From: Fulvivirga sp. M361
GTDB taxonomy: Bacteria; Bacteroidota; Bacteroidia; Cytophagales; Cyclobacteriaceae
Reading direction: 5' to 3'
DNA: 64,000 nucleotides
Assembly: GCF_007097395.1 (NCBI RefSeq)
Contig: NZ_VKDC01000015.1
Coordinates: 62,001-126,000, forward strand
Shown here: positions 55,226 through 64,000 of the stretch, in pieces
Layout: each line of letters starts with the position of its first letter
Position numbering within the stretch: the stretch's first letter is position 1
Position numbers and translations under genes: made by a program
The notes under the pieces: generated by a model
Seen by the model: the letters and a program-made list of their open reading frames with translations, nothing else
Told to the model about the DNA's origin: nothing
The model's database searches: none

Positions 55226-58200
55226 ATGAATAAGTACCTACAAACATACCTCTGGACAAAATTCATACAAGTACGTATTGCTGTCATGCTGGCCGTATGG
55301 GCATGCTTTGTTCCTGTTTTTTCAGCCTTTGCACAGGAAGGGAATGTGCCGGATGCCATCGAATACCAGGCGTTGATGGACCTGTATAATTCAACAGGTG
55401 GACTTAATTGGACCAATAATACGAATTGGTTGACTGGTACGGCCAACGCGAATTTCGGAACGTGGTTTGGTGTGACTGTAGTCAATGGTGATGTTCAGCG
55501 TATCATACTTCCGTCAAATAACCTTACAAATATCTTACCATCGAGTCTAATATTATTATCACAATTAAAAGAGCTGACACTTAACAACAACAGCCTTGCA
55601 GGTAACATACCTTCATTTATTGGACAATTGAATTTGCTGGAAGAACTCAATTTAAGTCAGAACAATTTTTCAGGTCTTATACCTTCGGAACTTGGAGACC
55701 TTTCAAACCTCAAAGAATTGGCATTAATATTTAACGGGCTTAGTGGTTCTATTCCTCCTGAACTTGGTAACCTTTTAAATCTCGAAAGGCTATTGCTTTT
55801 CACCAATGAGCTTTCCGGCACTCTACCCGCAAGCTTAGGAAATTTGATAAATCTTCAGCAATTGGATTTAAATAATAATAATTTTATCAGCCCTATTCCA
55901 AATGAACTGTCTAATTTAAGTAATTTAAATTTTTTAAGACTGTCTGGTAATAATTTTGAGGGTTCATTTTCTCTCAACCTGAATAATTTTGCAGGATTGA
56001 CAAGTTTCTTTGTTCAGAGAAATAAGTTTAACAACCTTCCTAATCTCTCAAGCCACATTAACGCACTAAATTTGTCGGTAGCCTACAGCGTTAATCAAGT
56101 CGATTTCGGTTCATTAGAACCAAATTTCACTAACATTGGTACCTATCCCTTTCTAAACTTTACTTATTCTCCGCAAGCTGAAATAGGAGAAGAACAAAAC
56201 CTTACATTCCATATAGGAAGCCCATTCAATATCCCTTTCACAACCGGAGGTACCCGAAACCAGTACCAATGGCAAAAGAAAGATGCTTCCAACCAATGGC
56301 ATAATATTCCCGGGGCCACTTCCAGTTCATTTTCTAAAGCCAGTTTTGAAGTTATTGATATTGGAGAATATCGAGTAGTAGTGACAAACGAGTGGGTGAC
56401 AAACCTTACTTTATATAGCAAGATAATAAGTGTACAAAGTGAAAACGATTGTGTCAGTGCTTCGGTGACCCAAAACCCAACGTGTCATGCAGCCGGTAAT
56501 GGGGAGATCACAATTGATATTTCCTGTACGGAGTCACCATTCCTATTAGAATTTTTTTTATTTCAAGGTACTAGTGAGGTTCCAATAGCAAACATTACAA
56601 ATACCAGTGATCAGCAAATAATACTGTCAAAAAACATTAATGTTTCCACTGGAGAAGTAATATATTTTCATGGCTTTGATGACTTTGGTATTCGTGCTAA
56701 TGATGACCCTGAATTGGTTGCCGGAGTAGGGGCCAATTCAGAATATCGATTTAGATTGTATTCCATGAGTTCGGATTTAAGATATACTTCTCCGGCATTT
56801 GTTTTGACTGCTCCCCCACTTGTGGGCTCCTACGCCGGTCCGGACCAAACTGTTTGCTCTCCGACAGCCACTATGGCTGCCACAGGAACTTCCGGCCACT
56901 GGACACAGGAAACAGGCCCGTCACCTGCAAGGTTCAGTAATTCTACCAGCCCTGGCAGCATAGTGACCCTAGGTTCCCCGGGAGAATATGTGTTTACCTG
57001 GACCGTACCCGGTCAGAACTGTAATGGAACGGATCAGGTATTCATCGATTACGAACCCAATCTTGCGGTATCTATCCTGCCTGCTGATGGCAGGCCGGTT
57101 ACGGAGCTCACGAGGGGGCGTTTCTATGACCACAATGGTGGTGTGGATTCCGGGGTCAACTATCCTTTAAATGGAGGAGTTTTTTATGATGGTTTAGCCG
57201 TTGATACAAAAGGAAACACGCTTTATGTTGCGGCCGATGCACAAGGTTTATGGATTTTGGACCGAAACACTAATCATGGTGAACTCATTACGGTTGACAC
57301 AGCCGTTCCTTCCGGTGATAAATACAATCAATATACTCGCTCCTTGTTTGTGGATGAAGATGCTAGGGTGCTGTATGCCTCCGGATGGCCCAGAGGTACC
57401 AATGCCGGTGCGCTTTGGCGCTATGACCTTGTTACGGGCGAAGGCACCGCCTTCTATCCTGGCTATCTGCCTCCCGGTGGTGGGGATCCTTTTCCCAATG
57501 GTATAGGTGATGAAGTCAAGCGGATAGGAGATAAAGTATATGTCTCGGTGTATCGTTTTAATGGTAATATACCTGATGGAGGGGTATATATTTATGACGA
57601 ATCTGACCGATCCGGAAAGTTCCTGACACCTGAAAATACTACCCCCGGGGGAGCTTATACAGTTCAGGGAGACCCAATGCCTTCGAATAAATGCCATACC
57701 ACAGCCTACACCTTGCACAAAGGAAAGGAATACCTGTTTGTCGGCTTCCAGGATAACGAGATATGGGAATTCAATCTGACGGATAACATTGGCCGGGTAT
57801 TTACCCCGGTATCCACGGCACCTGATGGAGATTATTCGGTGGATGGAGACCCCATGCCGGACACCGATGTTTTTAACCTGAAACTGGCGGGATCACTTCT
57901 TATGTCAGTAAATTGGAAACTGGGTGTCTGGCTGTTTGATTTCAACAGTAACCAGGGCAAGCTGCTGACCAGGGAAAATACCCTTCCGGGAGGTCGATAT
58001 GAAGTGATAGGAGACGCCATTCCAACTAACCATGCAGGGGGGCTGGAATACGACCCTGAGGGACATCGTATTTTTGTGGGGCTGTCTTCCTCACAGGACC
58101 CTGAACTGGCAAATGTACAAGGTACTGGTGGAGGTATCTGGGAGTATGGGTTGGCAACAGGGCGTGCTCGTTTACATAAGGTGGCAGATGTCGGGTATGT

Positions 58201-61200
58201 TTTTGAAGAATTTACCGTACGTCCTGTAAGGTTTGACCCGCTTTCCCGAACAGTTTATGGCTCTATTGGAACCACAAGGCCCGGCGCAGGTATTTTTATG
58301 TATGACCTTCGCGATGGGGTCACTATATGCAACGGTGAAACGGTTACACTTCGGGCCAACGTTAACGGTAATCCAGGGGTCACCTATCAATGGAGAGAGA
58401 ACGGTGTGCCGATTGCAGCAGCGATTAATTCGACATACAGTACTGCTACGCCCGGATACTACACCGTAACGGCAAGTTTAAGTGGCGGGTGTTACACGGA
58501 AAGCGAAGGTTTTATTGTTCGGGAGGCACGATTTGATAATTTGTCTGTTACCCCAAATAGCGCCTGGGAAATTTGTGATGGAGGCAGTACAGTGATCAAT
58601 GCTACTGCCGGTTATATAGGTTACCAGTGGTATCGCGGTACAGAGGCGCTGGCAGAAGCTATTACCAACCAGTTGACTGTCTCATCCAATGAGCCCGGCA
58701 TCTATACCGTACAAGCTACTACTATTGAAGGGTGTACAGGGAATGCGGTAGATTCTGTTTCGATCACGGCAAGTACGTTAAGTCTTTCCTACGTATCATT
58801 ATTTGACTCCCCATTGGGAAGAGGTAGCATAGATCTGACAGTCAGCGGAGGAGTTGCCCCTTATACGTACGAATGGTCCGACGGTCTTGTCGGCCAGGAA
58901 GATCATATGAATACCTTACTGCCCGGTGTTTATTCCGTTGAAGTGACAGATGTTGCAGGCTGTACCGCGGCGTCAGGCCCCATTGTAATTGGATTGGACC
59001 ACTGCTCGTTTTCGTTGTCGGCCAATGTTATGCGTGACGATGGTTCTGCTAGTGGTACCATTGACCTGAACGTATTGGGAGGCATTGGTCCTTTTACCTA
59101 TAGTTGGACGTTAGGGCTACCAGCGCAACAAGATCAGACTGGTTTAAGAAAGGGAGTATACCGTGTCTCGGTTACCGATAGCCAGGGGTGTTCACAACGC
59201 CTGTCGGTCGTTGTACGGGGTAGTGATGAATGCCAGAATGTTACAAGCTATCATTCTTTTGCATTTAACACTCCTTGCCATGATACAAGGAATGGTTTGA
59301 TCATTTTTGCTGTACTGGACGGTGTCCCTCCTTATGACTATTCAATCTTTGATGTTTTAGAAGAACGCGAAGTGACCCAGGAAGTCAATATCGTGCCTTT
59401 TTCCCAGAATATGGTACTTTTTACCGGGCTAAAACCTTCCGAATACGTTGTTTCTGTCCGTAATCAGGAGTGTGAATTTTTTGATATCATAGATACCGGC
59501 GGATTGGTAGTGGGTTCCCCGGAACTCATTGTTGCCACTTTTAACACGAAAGGAGATACAGGTTCCGGCAACGGGTCGATTGACCTTACCGTGACCGGAG
59601 GGACAGCACCTTATAGCTATGCCTGGTCCGGAAGTTTGCCTGCAGTAGAAGACCATAATGGTATTGTATCAACTGGTGTTTATGAGGTGACCGTTACAGA
59701 TGCCCTGGGATGCCAGGTGATCGTTGAGGATATTTTTGTGGAAAATGCCAACAATTGTTCTCCCGACCACCCCCAGCGTTTTACAGTGCAACTGCTGAGT
59801 GCAACGGAACGTGCATGTGATGATGGAAGTACAACGGCAGATATGACTGTCCGACTCGATTTTGCCAATGCCCCTCCGTTTCCGGGTATGACCTACACCT
59901 TCCGGCTTATGGATGCTACCGGGTTCAACTACTTTGAGAATAACGGGGGAACCATACTACAGGAATTTGCCGGGGTGACGATCAATACTGATCCATTCGA
60001 TTTTAGCTTTACCGGTATTGCTGTGGTCCCGACGGGCTACGGAGTAGTGGTGATGGCCGATGGAGTTACACCGGCACAGCACCCTACATGTCTTTATGGA
60101 ACATATGGGTTCGCTAATAATATCACTATCGGAACAGATCCTTTACCGGATGCTTCGTTCCGTTTCCGTTATCCGTTGATCAAAGTAGGTGATGAGGTAG
60201 AAACTACCATAGAAGAATTTGTGTCTGGGTATTCCTACACTTTTAACTGGAACGATGGCACTGCTACGGTTGCTTCTCACCAACGTTCAAAACGCTTGTT
60301 TGACACGCCGGGTGAATACAATGTGACACTCACAGTAGTAAGTGATCAGGGATGTATCTCCCAAACCACTGAAGTATTAAGGGTCTTTGACTACATCTGT
60401 GAGTCACCGGTACCGGATAATGGGGGACAGTTTTATGTGGATAATACCACTGGGAAGATCGTTTTCAGAAGGGCGGAATGTCCCGGAAACTTTTTGCTTT
60501 CCTGTATTTCTGCTACTGCACAACCCAATATTTTTGACAATGCTGTTGCCGCTTCTGCTGTTACCTATGATGATCAATGGGATCATGATCCTTTACAGGA
60601 AGCTTCCCATGATTTTGACGAAAGTGCAAATGCATTTGAGCGTGGTGAACGGGGTAAGTGGCGGATAAAGAACTTCTATGCCTTTAAAGTACCGTTACAG
60701 GAGTCAGACAAAAACTTTAGTGCCGGTACATTCAGGCTGGAAGATTTTAGTTGGCGATACGAAGATGCCAATGATCCCTCCAAATGGATCAGGAGTACTA
60801 CAGTAGAACGGTATTCACCGAATGGAGAAGCACTCCAGGAGCGTAATGCTTTAGGGGTGCCTAGTGCCGCCAAGTTTGGTTATCAGGGTGCATTGCCCTA
60901 CCTGATTGCACAAAATGCCGAATACCAGGATGTCCATTTTGAAAGTTTTGAGCGCATTTACCGTAACCGGCTGGAAGATAATGTAAGTATTTCGGATAAT
61001 GGCATTGCTGTAGCCGGTGACATCGTGCATGCAGGCACAAAGTCAGCCAGACTCAATGGAATGTTCAAACTTCCTGTGATGCATTTGTCAGACCAGTTGG
61101 TGTCTAACGGATTGTTAATGAAGGTTTGGATCCATGCTCCTCAGGCTACCCAGTTGACAGACCTTTATTTCTCTGTAGTAGATAAAAATGGAGTGATAGT

Positions 61201-61582
61201 CTCATCATCCGCTTTTGACATCGTAGCTACTGTAGGACCGTGGCAATTGCTGGAAGCAATGGTAACCAATTTTGGAACACTGGTAGTCGGAGATTTTAGG
61301 GAAAATTCCGATGTCCTTATTCCGGCATTGGAAAACAGGGGTACTGACCCTGTTTGGATCGATGACCTGCGTTATCAGCCAGCGGACGCCGAGATGACCA
61401 CATACCTCTACGATCCGCGTAATTTCAGGCTGCTAACCGTCTTTGACGATCAGCATTTTGGGTTATACTATCAGTATAATGCTGAAGGTAAGCTGGTAAG
61501 AAAACGTATTGAGACAGAGCGAGGTATAAAAACCATCCAGGAAACACAGATAAATCAACCTAAAGTTAGTCGGGGTGAATAA
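55226..61582 (+). CDS. Giant LRR, beta-propeller, SprB/PKD surface protein with YD-like tail
   Basis: A 2118-residue protein with a signal peptide (VMLAVWACFVPVFSAFAQ). Order: plant-type LRRs (about 45-290), Ig-like domain (330-395), SprB- and PKD-like segments, a propeller-like region with repeated GxxW or LWILDRN-type blades (about 650-1030), Ig-like domains, SprB-type repeats (starting near 1186, 1260 and 1432, each with GSIDLTVSGG or similar), a PKD domain (1641-1715) and a C-terminal region with the YD-like motif YYQYNAEGKLVRKR (about 2055-2110). It combines adhesin and RHS-type modules. It overlaps the next gene by eight bases. Confidence 0.88.
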   Translation: MNKYLQTYLWTKFIQVRIAVMLAVWACFVPVFSAFAQEGNVPDAIEYQALMDLYNSTGGLNWTNNTNWLTGTANANFGTWFGVTVVNGDVQRIILPSNNLTNILPSSLILLSQLKELTLNNNSLAGNIPSFIGQLNLLEELNLSQNNFSGLIPSELGDLSNLKELALIFNGLSGSIPPELGNLLNLERLLLFTNELSGTLPASLGNLINLQQLDLNNNNFISPIPNELSNLSNLNFLRLSGNNFEGSFSLNLNNFAGLTSFFVQRNKFNNLPNLSSHINALNLSVAYSVNQVDFGSLEPNFTNIGTYPFLNFTYSPQAEIGEEQNLTFHIGSPFNIPFTTGGTRNQYQWQKKDASNQWHNIPGATSSSFSKASFEVIDIGEYRVVVTNEWVTNLTLYSKIISVQSENDCVSASVTQNPTCHAAGNGEITIDISCTESPFLLEFFLFQGTSEVPIANITNTSDQQIILSKNINVSTGEVIYFHGFDDFGIRANDDPELVAGVGANSEYRFRLYSMSSDLRYTSPAFVLTAPPLVGSYAGPDQTVCSPTATMAATGTSGHWTQETGPSPARFSNSTSPGSIVTLGSPGEYVFTWTVPGQNCNGTDQVFIDYEPNLAVSILPADGRPVTELTRGRFYDHNGGVDSGVNYPLNGGVFYDGLAVDTKGNTLYVAADAQGLWILDRNTNHGELITVDTAVPSGDKYNQYTRSLFVDEDARVLYASGWPRGTNAGALWRYDLVTGEGTAFYPGYLPPGGGDPFPNGIGDEVKRIGDKVYVSVYRFNGNIPDGGVYIYDESDRSGKFLTPENTTPGGAYTVQGDPMPSNKCHTTAYTLHKGKEYLFVGFQDNEIWEFNLTDNIGRVFTPVSTAPDGDYSVDGDPMPDTDVFNLKLAGSLLMSVNWKLGVWLFDFNSNQGKLLTRENTLPGGRYEVIGDAIPTNHAGGLEYDPEGHRIFVGLSSSQDPELANVQGTGGGIWEYGLATGRARLHKVADVGYVFEEFTVRPVRFDPLSRTVYGSIGTTRPGAGIFMYDLRDGVTICNGETVTLRANVNGNPGVTYQWRENGVPIAAAINSTYSTATPGYYTVTASLSGGCYTESEGFIVREARFDNLSVTPNSAWEICDGGSTVINATAGYIGYQWYRGTEALAEAITNQLTVSSNEPGIYTVQATTIEGCTGNAVDSVSITASTLSLSYVSLFDSPLGRGSIDLTVSGGVAPYTYEWSDGLVGQEDHMNTLLPGVYSVEVTDVAGCTAASGPIVIGLDHCSFSLSANVMRDDGSASGTIDLNVLGGIGPFTYSWTLGLPAQQDQTGLRKGVYRVSVTDSQGCSQRLSVVVRGSDECQNVTSYHSFAFNTPCHDTRNGLIIFAVLDGVPPYDYSIFDVLEEREVTQEVNIVPFSQNMVLFTGLKPSEYVVSVRNQECEFFDIIDTGGLVVGSPELIVATFNTKGDTGSGNGSIDLTVTGGTAPYSYAWSGSLPAVEDHNGIVSTGVYEVTVTDALGCQVIVEDIFVENANNCSPDHPQRFTVQLLSATERACDDGSTTADMTVRLDFANAPPFPGMTYTFRLMDATGFNYFENNGGTILQEFAGVTINTDPFDFSFTGIAVVPTGYGVVVMADGVTPAQHPTCLYGTYGFANNITIGTDPLPDASFRFRYPLIKVGDEVETTIEEFVSGYSYTFNWNDGTATVASHQRSKRLFDTPGEYNVTLTVVSDQGCISQTTEVLRVFDYICESPVPDNGGQFYVDNTTGKIVFRRAECPGNFLLSCISATAQPNIFDNAVAASAVTYDDQWDHDPLQEASHDFDESANAFERGERGKWRIKNFYAFKVPLQESDKNFSAGTFRLEDFSWRYEDANDPSKWIRSTTVERYSPNGEALQERNALGVPSAAKFGYQGALPYLIAQNAEYQDVHFESFERIYRNRLEDNVSISDNGIAVAGDIVHAGTKSARLNGMFKLPVMHLSDQLVSNGLLMKVWIHAPQATQLTDLYFSVVDKNGVIVSSSAFDIVATVGPWQLLEAMVTNFGTLVVGDFRENSDVLIPALENRGTDPVWIDDLRYQPADAEMTTYLYDPRNFRLLTVFDDQHFGLYYQYNAEGKLVRKRIETERGIKTIQETQINQPKVSRGE

Positions 61583-62378
61583 GTCATTGACGATAGCGCC
61601 GACCTGTAAACCTTTGAAGACACGAAAAAAGCGTTTTCTAATACCGCTTCCCCCCCGGTTGGTTTTAGTGTCAGTTATGGTCTTAACGACCTGCTGCACT
61701 TTAACAAAGGCACAGGATTGTCATCAGAAACTTAAGCGGCTTTATGCCAGGAATTCGATAGGAGGGTTAGAATCGTATCTCCTGGATTATACCGTATCGA
61801 TCCGGTTTAATGGGGGAGGTATTCCAAAGACAGAACGATTGAAAGTAATCGCTACAGAAGGTAAATCCCTGATTGAATCCCCGGCTTACAAGATCTACCA
61901 GGATGCAGAGGCTATGGTGTCCCTGTTATCGGATCAAAAGACCATCTTTATTGCCGGGAACCCCGGTGATGTACTACGTAACAAACAAATGACCAACTGG
62001 TTGCAATTACAGGATTCATTGATATCCAGTGCTAAGGAGGTAAAGTGTAGCCAAGATGAAGTAAGCGGAACTCCTTTGATAAAAATGAACGTCACCCTGG
62101 ATGAGGCGGTTAAACAACATTACCTTCTCGATGAGTTTATTCTTTGGGCAGATATGGACATTTCTGCTATGGTGCAGGCCAGGGTCACGTATGTCGAAGG
62201 CCCTCTGAAGTCTTTGGACCTCGTGATCCATCAGTACGACCCGGCCTTCGCCGGAAAAACCTTTCAGGGCAGTGCGCTGCAACAAGTCTATGGAGGGAAT
62301 GGACTAAAGCCGGATTTTAAAGGTTACAAAGTGATCGATGCAAGGAAAAAAACATCTTCTCATAACACTCCTCATTAG
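61575..62378 (+). CDS. Hypothetical secreted protein
   Basis: A 267-residue protein with a long basic N-terminus and a hydrophobic segment (about 29-46), ending in TKAQ, so probably a signal peptide or anchor. The mature part has a single alpha-beta domain (DCHQKLKRLYARNS, YLLDYTVSIRFNGGG) with no recognised family. It overlaps the 2118-residue gene by eight bases and is followed after one base by the last gene, so it belongs to the cluster. Function is unknown. Confidence 0.75.
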   Translation: MNKSLTIAPTCKPLKTRKKRFLIPLPPRLVLVSVMVLTTCCTLTKAQDCHQKLKRLYARNSIGGLESYLLDYTVSIRFNGGGIPKTERLKVIATEGKSLIESPAYKIYQDAEAMVSLLSDQKTIFIAGNPGDVLRNKQMTNWLQLQDSLISSAKEVKCSQDEVSGTPLIKMNVTLDEAVKQHYLLDEFILWADMDISAMVQARVTYVEGPLKSLDLVIHQYDPAFAGKTFQGSALQQVYGGNGLKPDFKGYKVIDARKKTSSHNTPH

Positions 62379-62379
62379 T

Positions 62380-64000
62380 ATGGTGAAAGATATGATCATA
62401 GCGGTTAAGAAAGTGAATGCCTTTATAAAACCATCTCTAACCCCCTTTATGAGGGTGAAATGGATTGTTTTTTTGCTGTTAGTTTCCTTTCAGAGTTATG
62501 GGCAATTGCAGTTTTTTGCTTACAGGTGCCTCCCCCCTACAGTTATAAAAGATGCATATATTGCCGATCCTGATAGAAATACCAGTTATATTCCCGGAGA
62601 AGTATACGATTTCAATTTTGTGGTATTTGATCGATTTTTCCCACCATCACTTCCAAAGGTATTTGCAAGTCATTATGAGTGGCGCTTGGATGGAAAAAAG
62701 ATGAGTAGTGGAGAAGCTTTGTCCGTAAGGTTAACATTACCACCGCTGGATAATGGGATCCATGTTCTTGAGCTTGTTCCTTTAAAGACCTGTTACAGCT
62801 TGTTTAATGTTATTTTTTTCGTTGAAACTGATAACTTGTTTAAAGTTATTCGTGTGCCTAATTCCGAACAGAAAACATTCATAAAACAACTGCGAGTGGT
62901 AAACCCTTGCGAACCCAATGTAGTCATGACCTACGCAGGGACAGATACTGAGATATGTTCCGGCACAACCCAGCTTTACAGACTGAATAATGCCGTTGAT
63001 GGCTACTCATGGTCCGCAGACAATGGGGCAACAGTTAGTGTCAATGGCTTTGAAGCTAATGTGACCTTCCCATTGGAAGGTAATTATACCGTTACAGCTA
63101 CCAAAAACAACAATGCTGCTTGTGTTTATTCTATTGATGCTGAAGTAGGTGTGAATCCTAAGGCCATTGACTTTATTGACGGACTTTTCAACACCTGCCA
63201 GGGCAATACACAGGAGTTTACTGTAGTAGGAGCACAAAATGCGGATGTGCTTAACTGGACCTTCCCGGCAGGAGTCACTCATACCTTTCCAGAGGCAACA
63301 CGCCGTACGGCTTTAGTGACCTTTCCCAATACCGGGAATTTTAACATTGGTGTGGTGGCTCAGAACAGTTGTGGATCGGGGACGTCTACTTCCTTTGATG
63401 TTAATGTGGAAGCTGTGTCCGTAAAGGATCCCGAGGAGACATTTACACATGGTCAGTTGAGTACTTTGCCAACAACACAACTGGTATTGAATACATGTGA
63501 AGAGCGGGCATCTTCGTGTCTTGGAAAACTCCAGGCATTGGCACTCAATGTACAGCTTGACCTGGGAGATATCTATAACTGGGGGGAACAGGAATTCACC
63601 ACACAGGTCGATTTTTCCATGACCGGGAAAGATGCCTCAGGTGTTACCCTATTTACTGAAAACGGAATACTTGCCATCAACAAAGATAATCCACGTGCCC
63701 TGTACAAGCATAGTGTATCCACGAATTTTGCTGACCTCAGAACCATTGACGTGGCAATCACCAATTACCCTGGTAGTGGGGGGATAGTGGATAACACCGT
63801 TCGTTTTAAAGTGTGGTACGAAGACCAGGTGGAGATCAGTGTTGGCAAGATCAAACTGAGCAGCCATACCGCCGTACCTGTGAGTATAGGCAGCTGGAAT
63901 GTACGTTTCTCCTGGAATAGCACTTGTTCTATAGTGGGTAACTACCAGTTACGTTTATTAAGGCTTTTTGAAGGTGAAACAGTTCCCGATGAGTTGGATT
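62380..64000 (+). CDS. Giant secreted protein, 3' end outside the window
   Basis: An open frame of 540 codons that continues past the window edge, so partial at its 3' end. From the ATG at 62380, a hydrophobic segment (about 28-45, WIVFFLLVSFQSYGQ) acts as a signal after a basic start; an internal ATG 24 codons in is an alternative. Two PKD/Ig-like domains follow (AGTDTEICSGTTQLYR, SWSADNGATVSVNGFEANVTFP), then a beta-rich region (VKDPEETFTHGQLS, LALNVQLDLGDIYNWGE). It is the last visible gene of the cluster. The missing part may hold RHS/YD repeats; this is a guess from context. Confidence 0.8.
   Translation, partial: MVKDMIIAVKKVNAFIKPSLTPFMRVKWIVFLLLVSFQSYGQLQFFAYRCLPPTVIKDAYIADPDRNTSYIPGEVYDFNFVVFDRFFPPSLPKVFASHYEWRLDGKKMSSGEALSVRLTLPPLDNGIHVLELVPLKTCYSLFNVIFFVETDNLFKVIRVPNSEQKTFIKQLRVVNPCEPNVVMTYAGTDTEICSGTTQLYRLNNAVDGYSWSADNGATVSVNGFEANVTFPLEGNYTVTATKNNNAACVYSIDAEVGVNPKAIDFIDGLFNTCQGNTQEFTVVGAQNADVLNWTFPAGVTHTFPEATRRTALVTFPNTGNFNIGVVAQNSCGSGTSTSFDVNVEAVSVKDPEETFTHGQLSTLPTTQLVLNTCEERASSCLGKLQALALNVQLDLGDIYNWGEQEFTTQVDFSMTGKDASGVTLFTENGILAINKDNPRALYKHSVSTNFADLRTIDVAITNYPGSGGIVDNTVRFKVWYEDQVEISVGKIKLSSHTAVPVSIGSWNVRFSWNSTCSIVGNYQLRLLRLFEGETVPDELD

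Noticed and set aside
50271-61582. Frameshift between the two large RHS-like genes
   Set aside because: Each gene has its own signal peptide and start, with a two-base gap; they are separate genes.

Overview
The window comes from a Bacteroidota chromosome, most likely a gliding, polymer-degrading member of the Cytophagales. Three things point there: type IX secretion (T9SS) C-terminal sorting domains on two giant chitinases, SprB-type and leucine-rich surface repeats, and Bacteroidota-specific families (DUF5916, DUF4173, DUF6268-like). Promoter-like TAnnTTTG boxes and a lack of Shine-Dalgarno sequences fit. No rRNA, tRNA, CRISPR array, phage or insertion sequence was seen, and the genus is not assigned.

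Layout. 0.4-20.5 kb is ordinary core genome: cystathionine beta-synthase-type enzyme, purB, a DUF5916 barrel protein, a PaaE-like reductase, an M3 peptidase, a TPR histidine kinase with an AidA/PixA-like partner, MarR and RRM proteins, an M28 peptidase, trmN6, fhs and a phytoene-desaturase-like oxidoreductase. 20.8-27.1 kb (minus strand) is a sulfur-assimilation operon: ferredoxin, metZ, sulfite reductase, cobA, siroheme synthase N-domain, cysH. 29.3-39.1 kb holds an orphan LytTR regulator and two secreted multi-catalytic enzymes: GH18+GH18, and GH5+CBM6+GH16+GH19. 39.5-43.4 kb is a membrane-protein operon with a winged-helix regulator and two matching palindromic operators. 43.5-45 kb has a DJ-1/PfpI lipoprotein and a Crp/Fnr regulator. 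45.6 kb to the window end is one plus-strand cluster of giant secreted LRR, Ig, SprB and RHS-like proteins, with an OmpH-like chaperone and a lipoprotein inside it; its last gene runs off the window.

The most striking discovery is the control region of the sulfur operon. A SAM-I riboswitch (26981-27100, minus) is followed at once by a 41-codon ORF ending in seven consecutive Cys codons. Inside the operon, a second 28-codon ORF starts by ATGA overlap with the metZ stop, has six Cys in eight codons, and is followed by a canonical intrinsic terminator and a competing antiterminator arm before the sulfite reductase gene. Together they read as a two-stage circuit: SAM sensed by RNA, then cysteine sensed by translating ribosomes, the second stage acting separately on the sulfate-reduction half of the operon. 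I know of no described Bacteroidota example; that is from memory, not from a search.

The chemistry fits: CysH reduces activated sulfate to sulfite, the siroheme enzyme (cofactor from CobA and the CysG N-domain, electrons plausibly from the ferredoxin) makes sulfide, and MetZ puts it into homocysteine. The CBS-type enzyme at the left end could link homocysteine or serine to cysteine.
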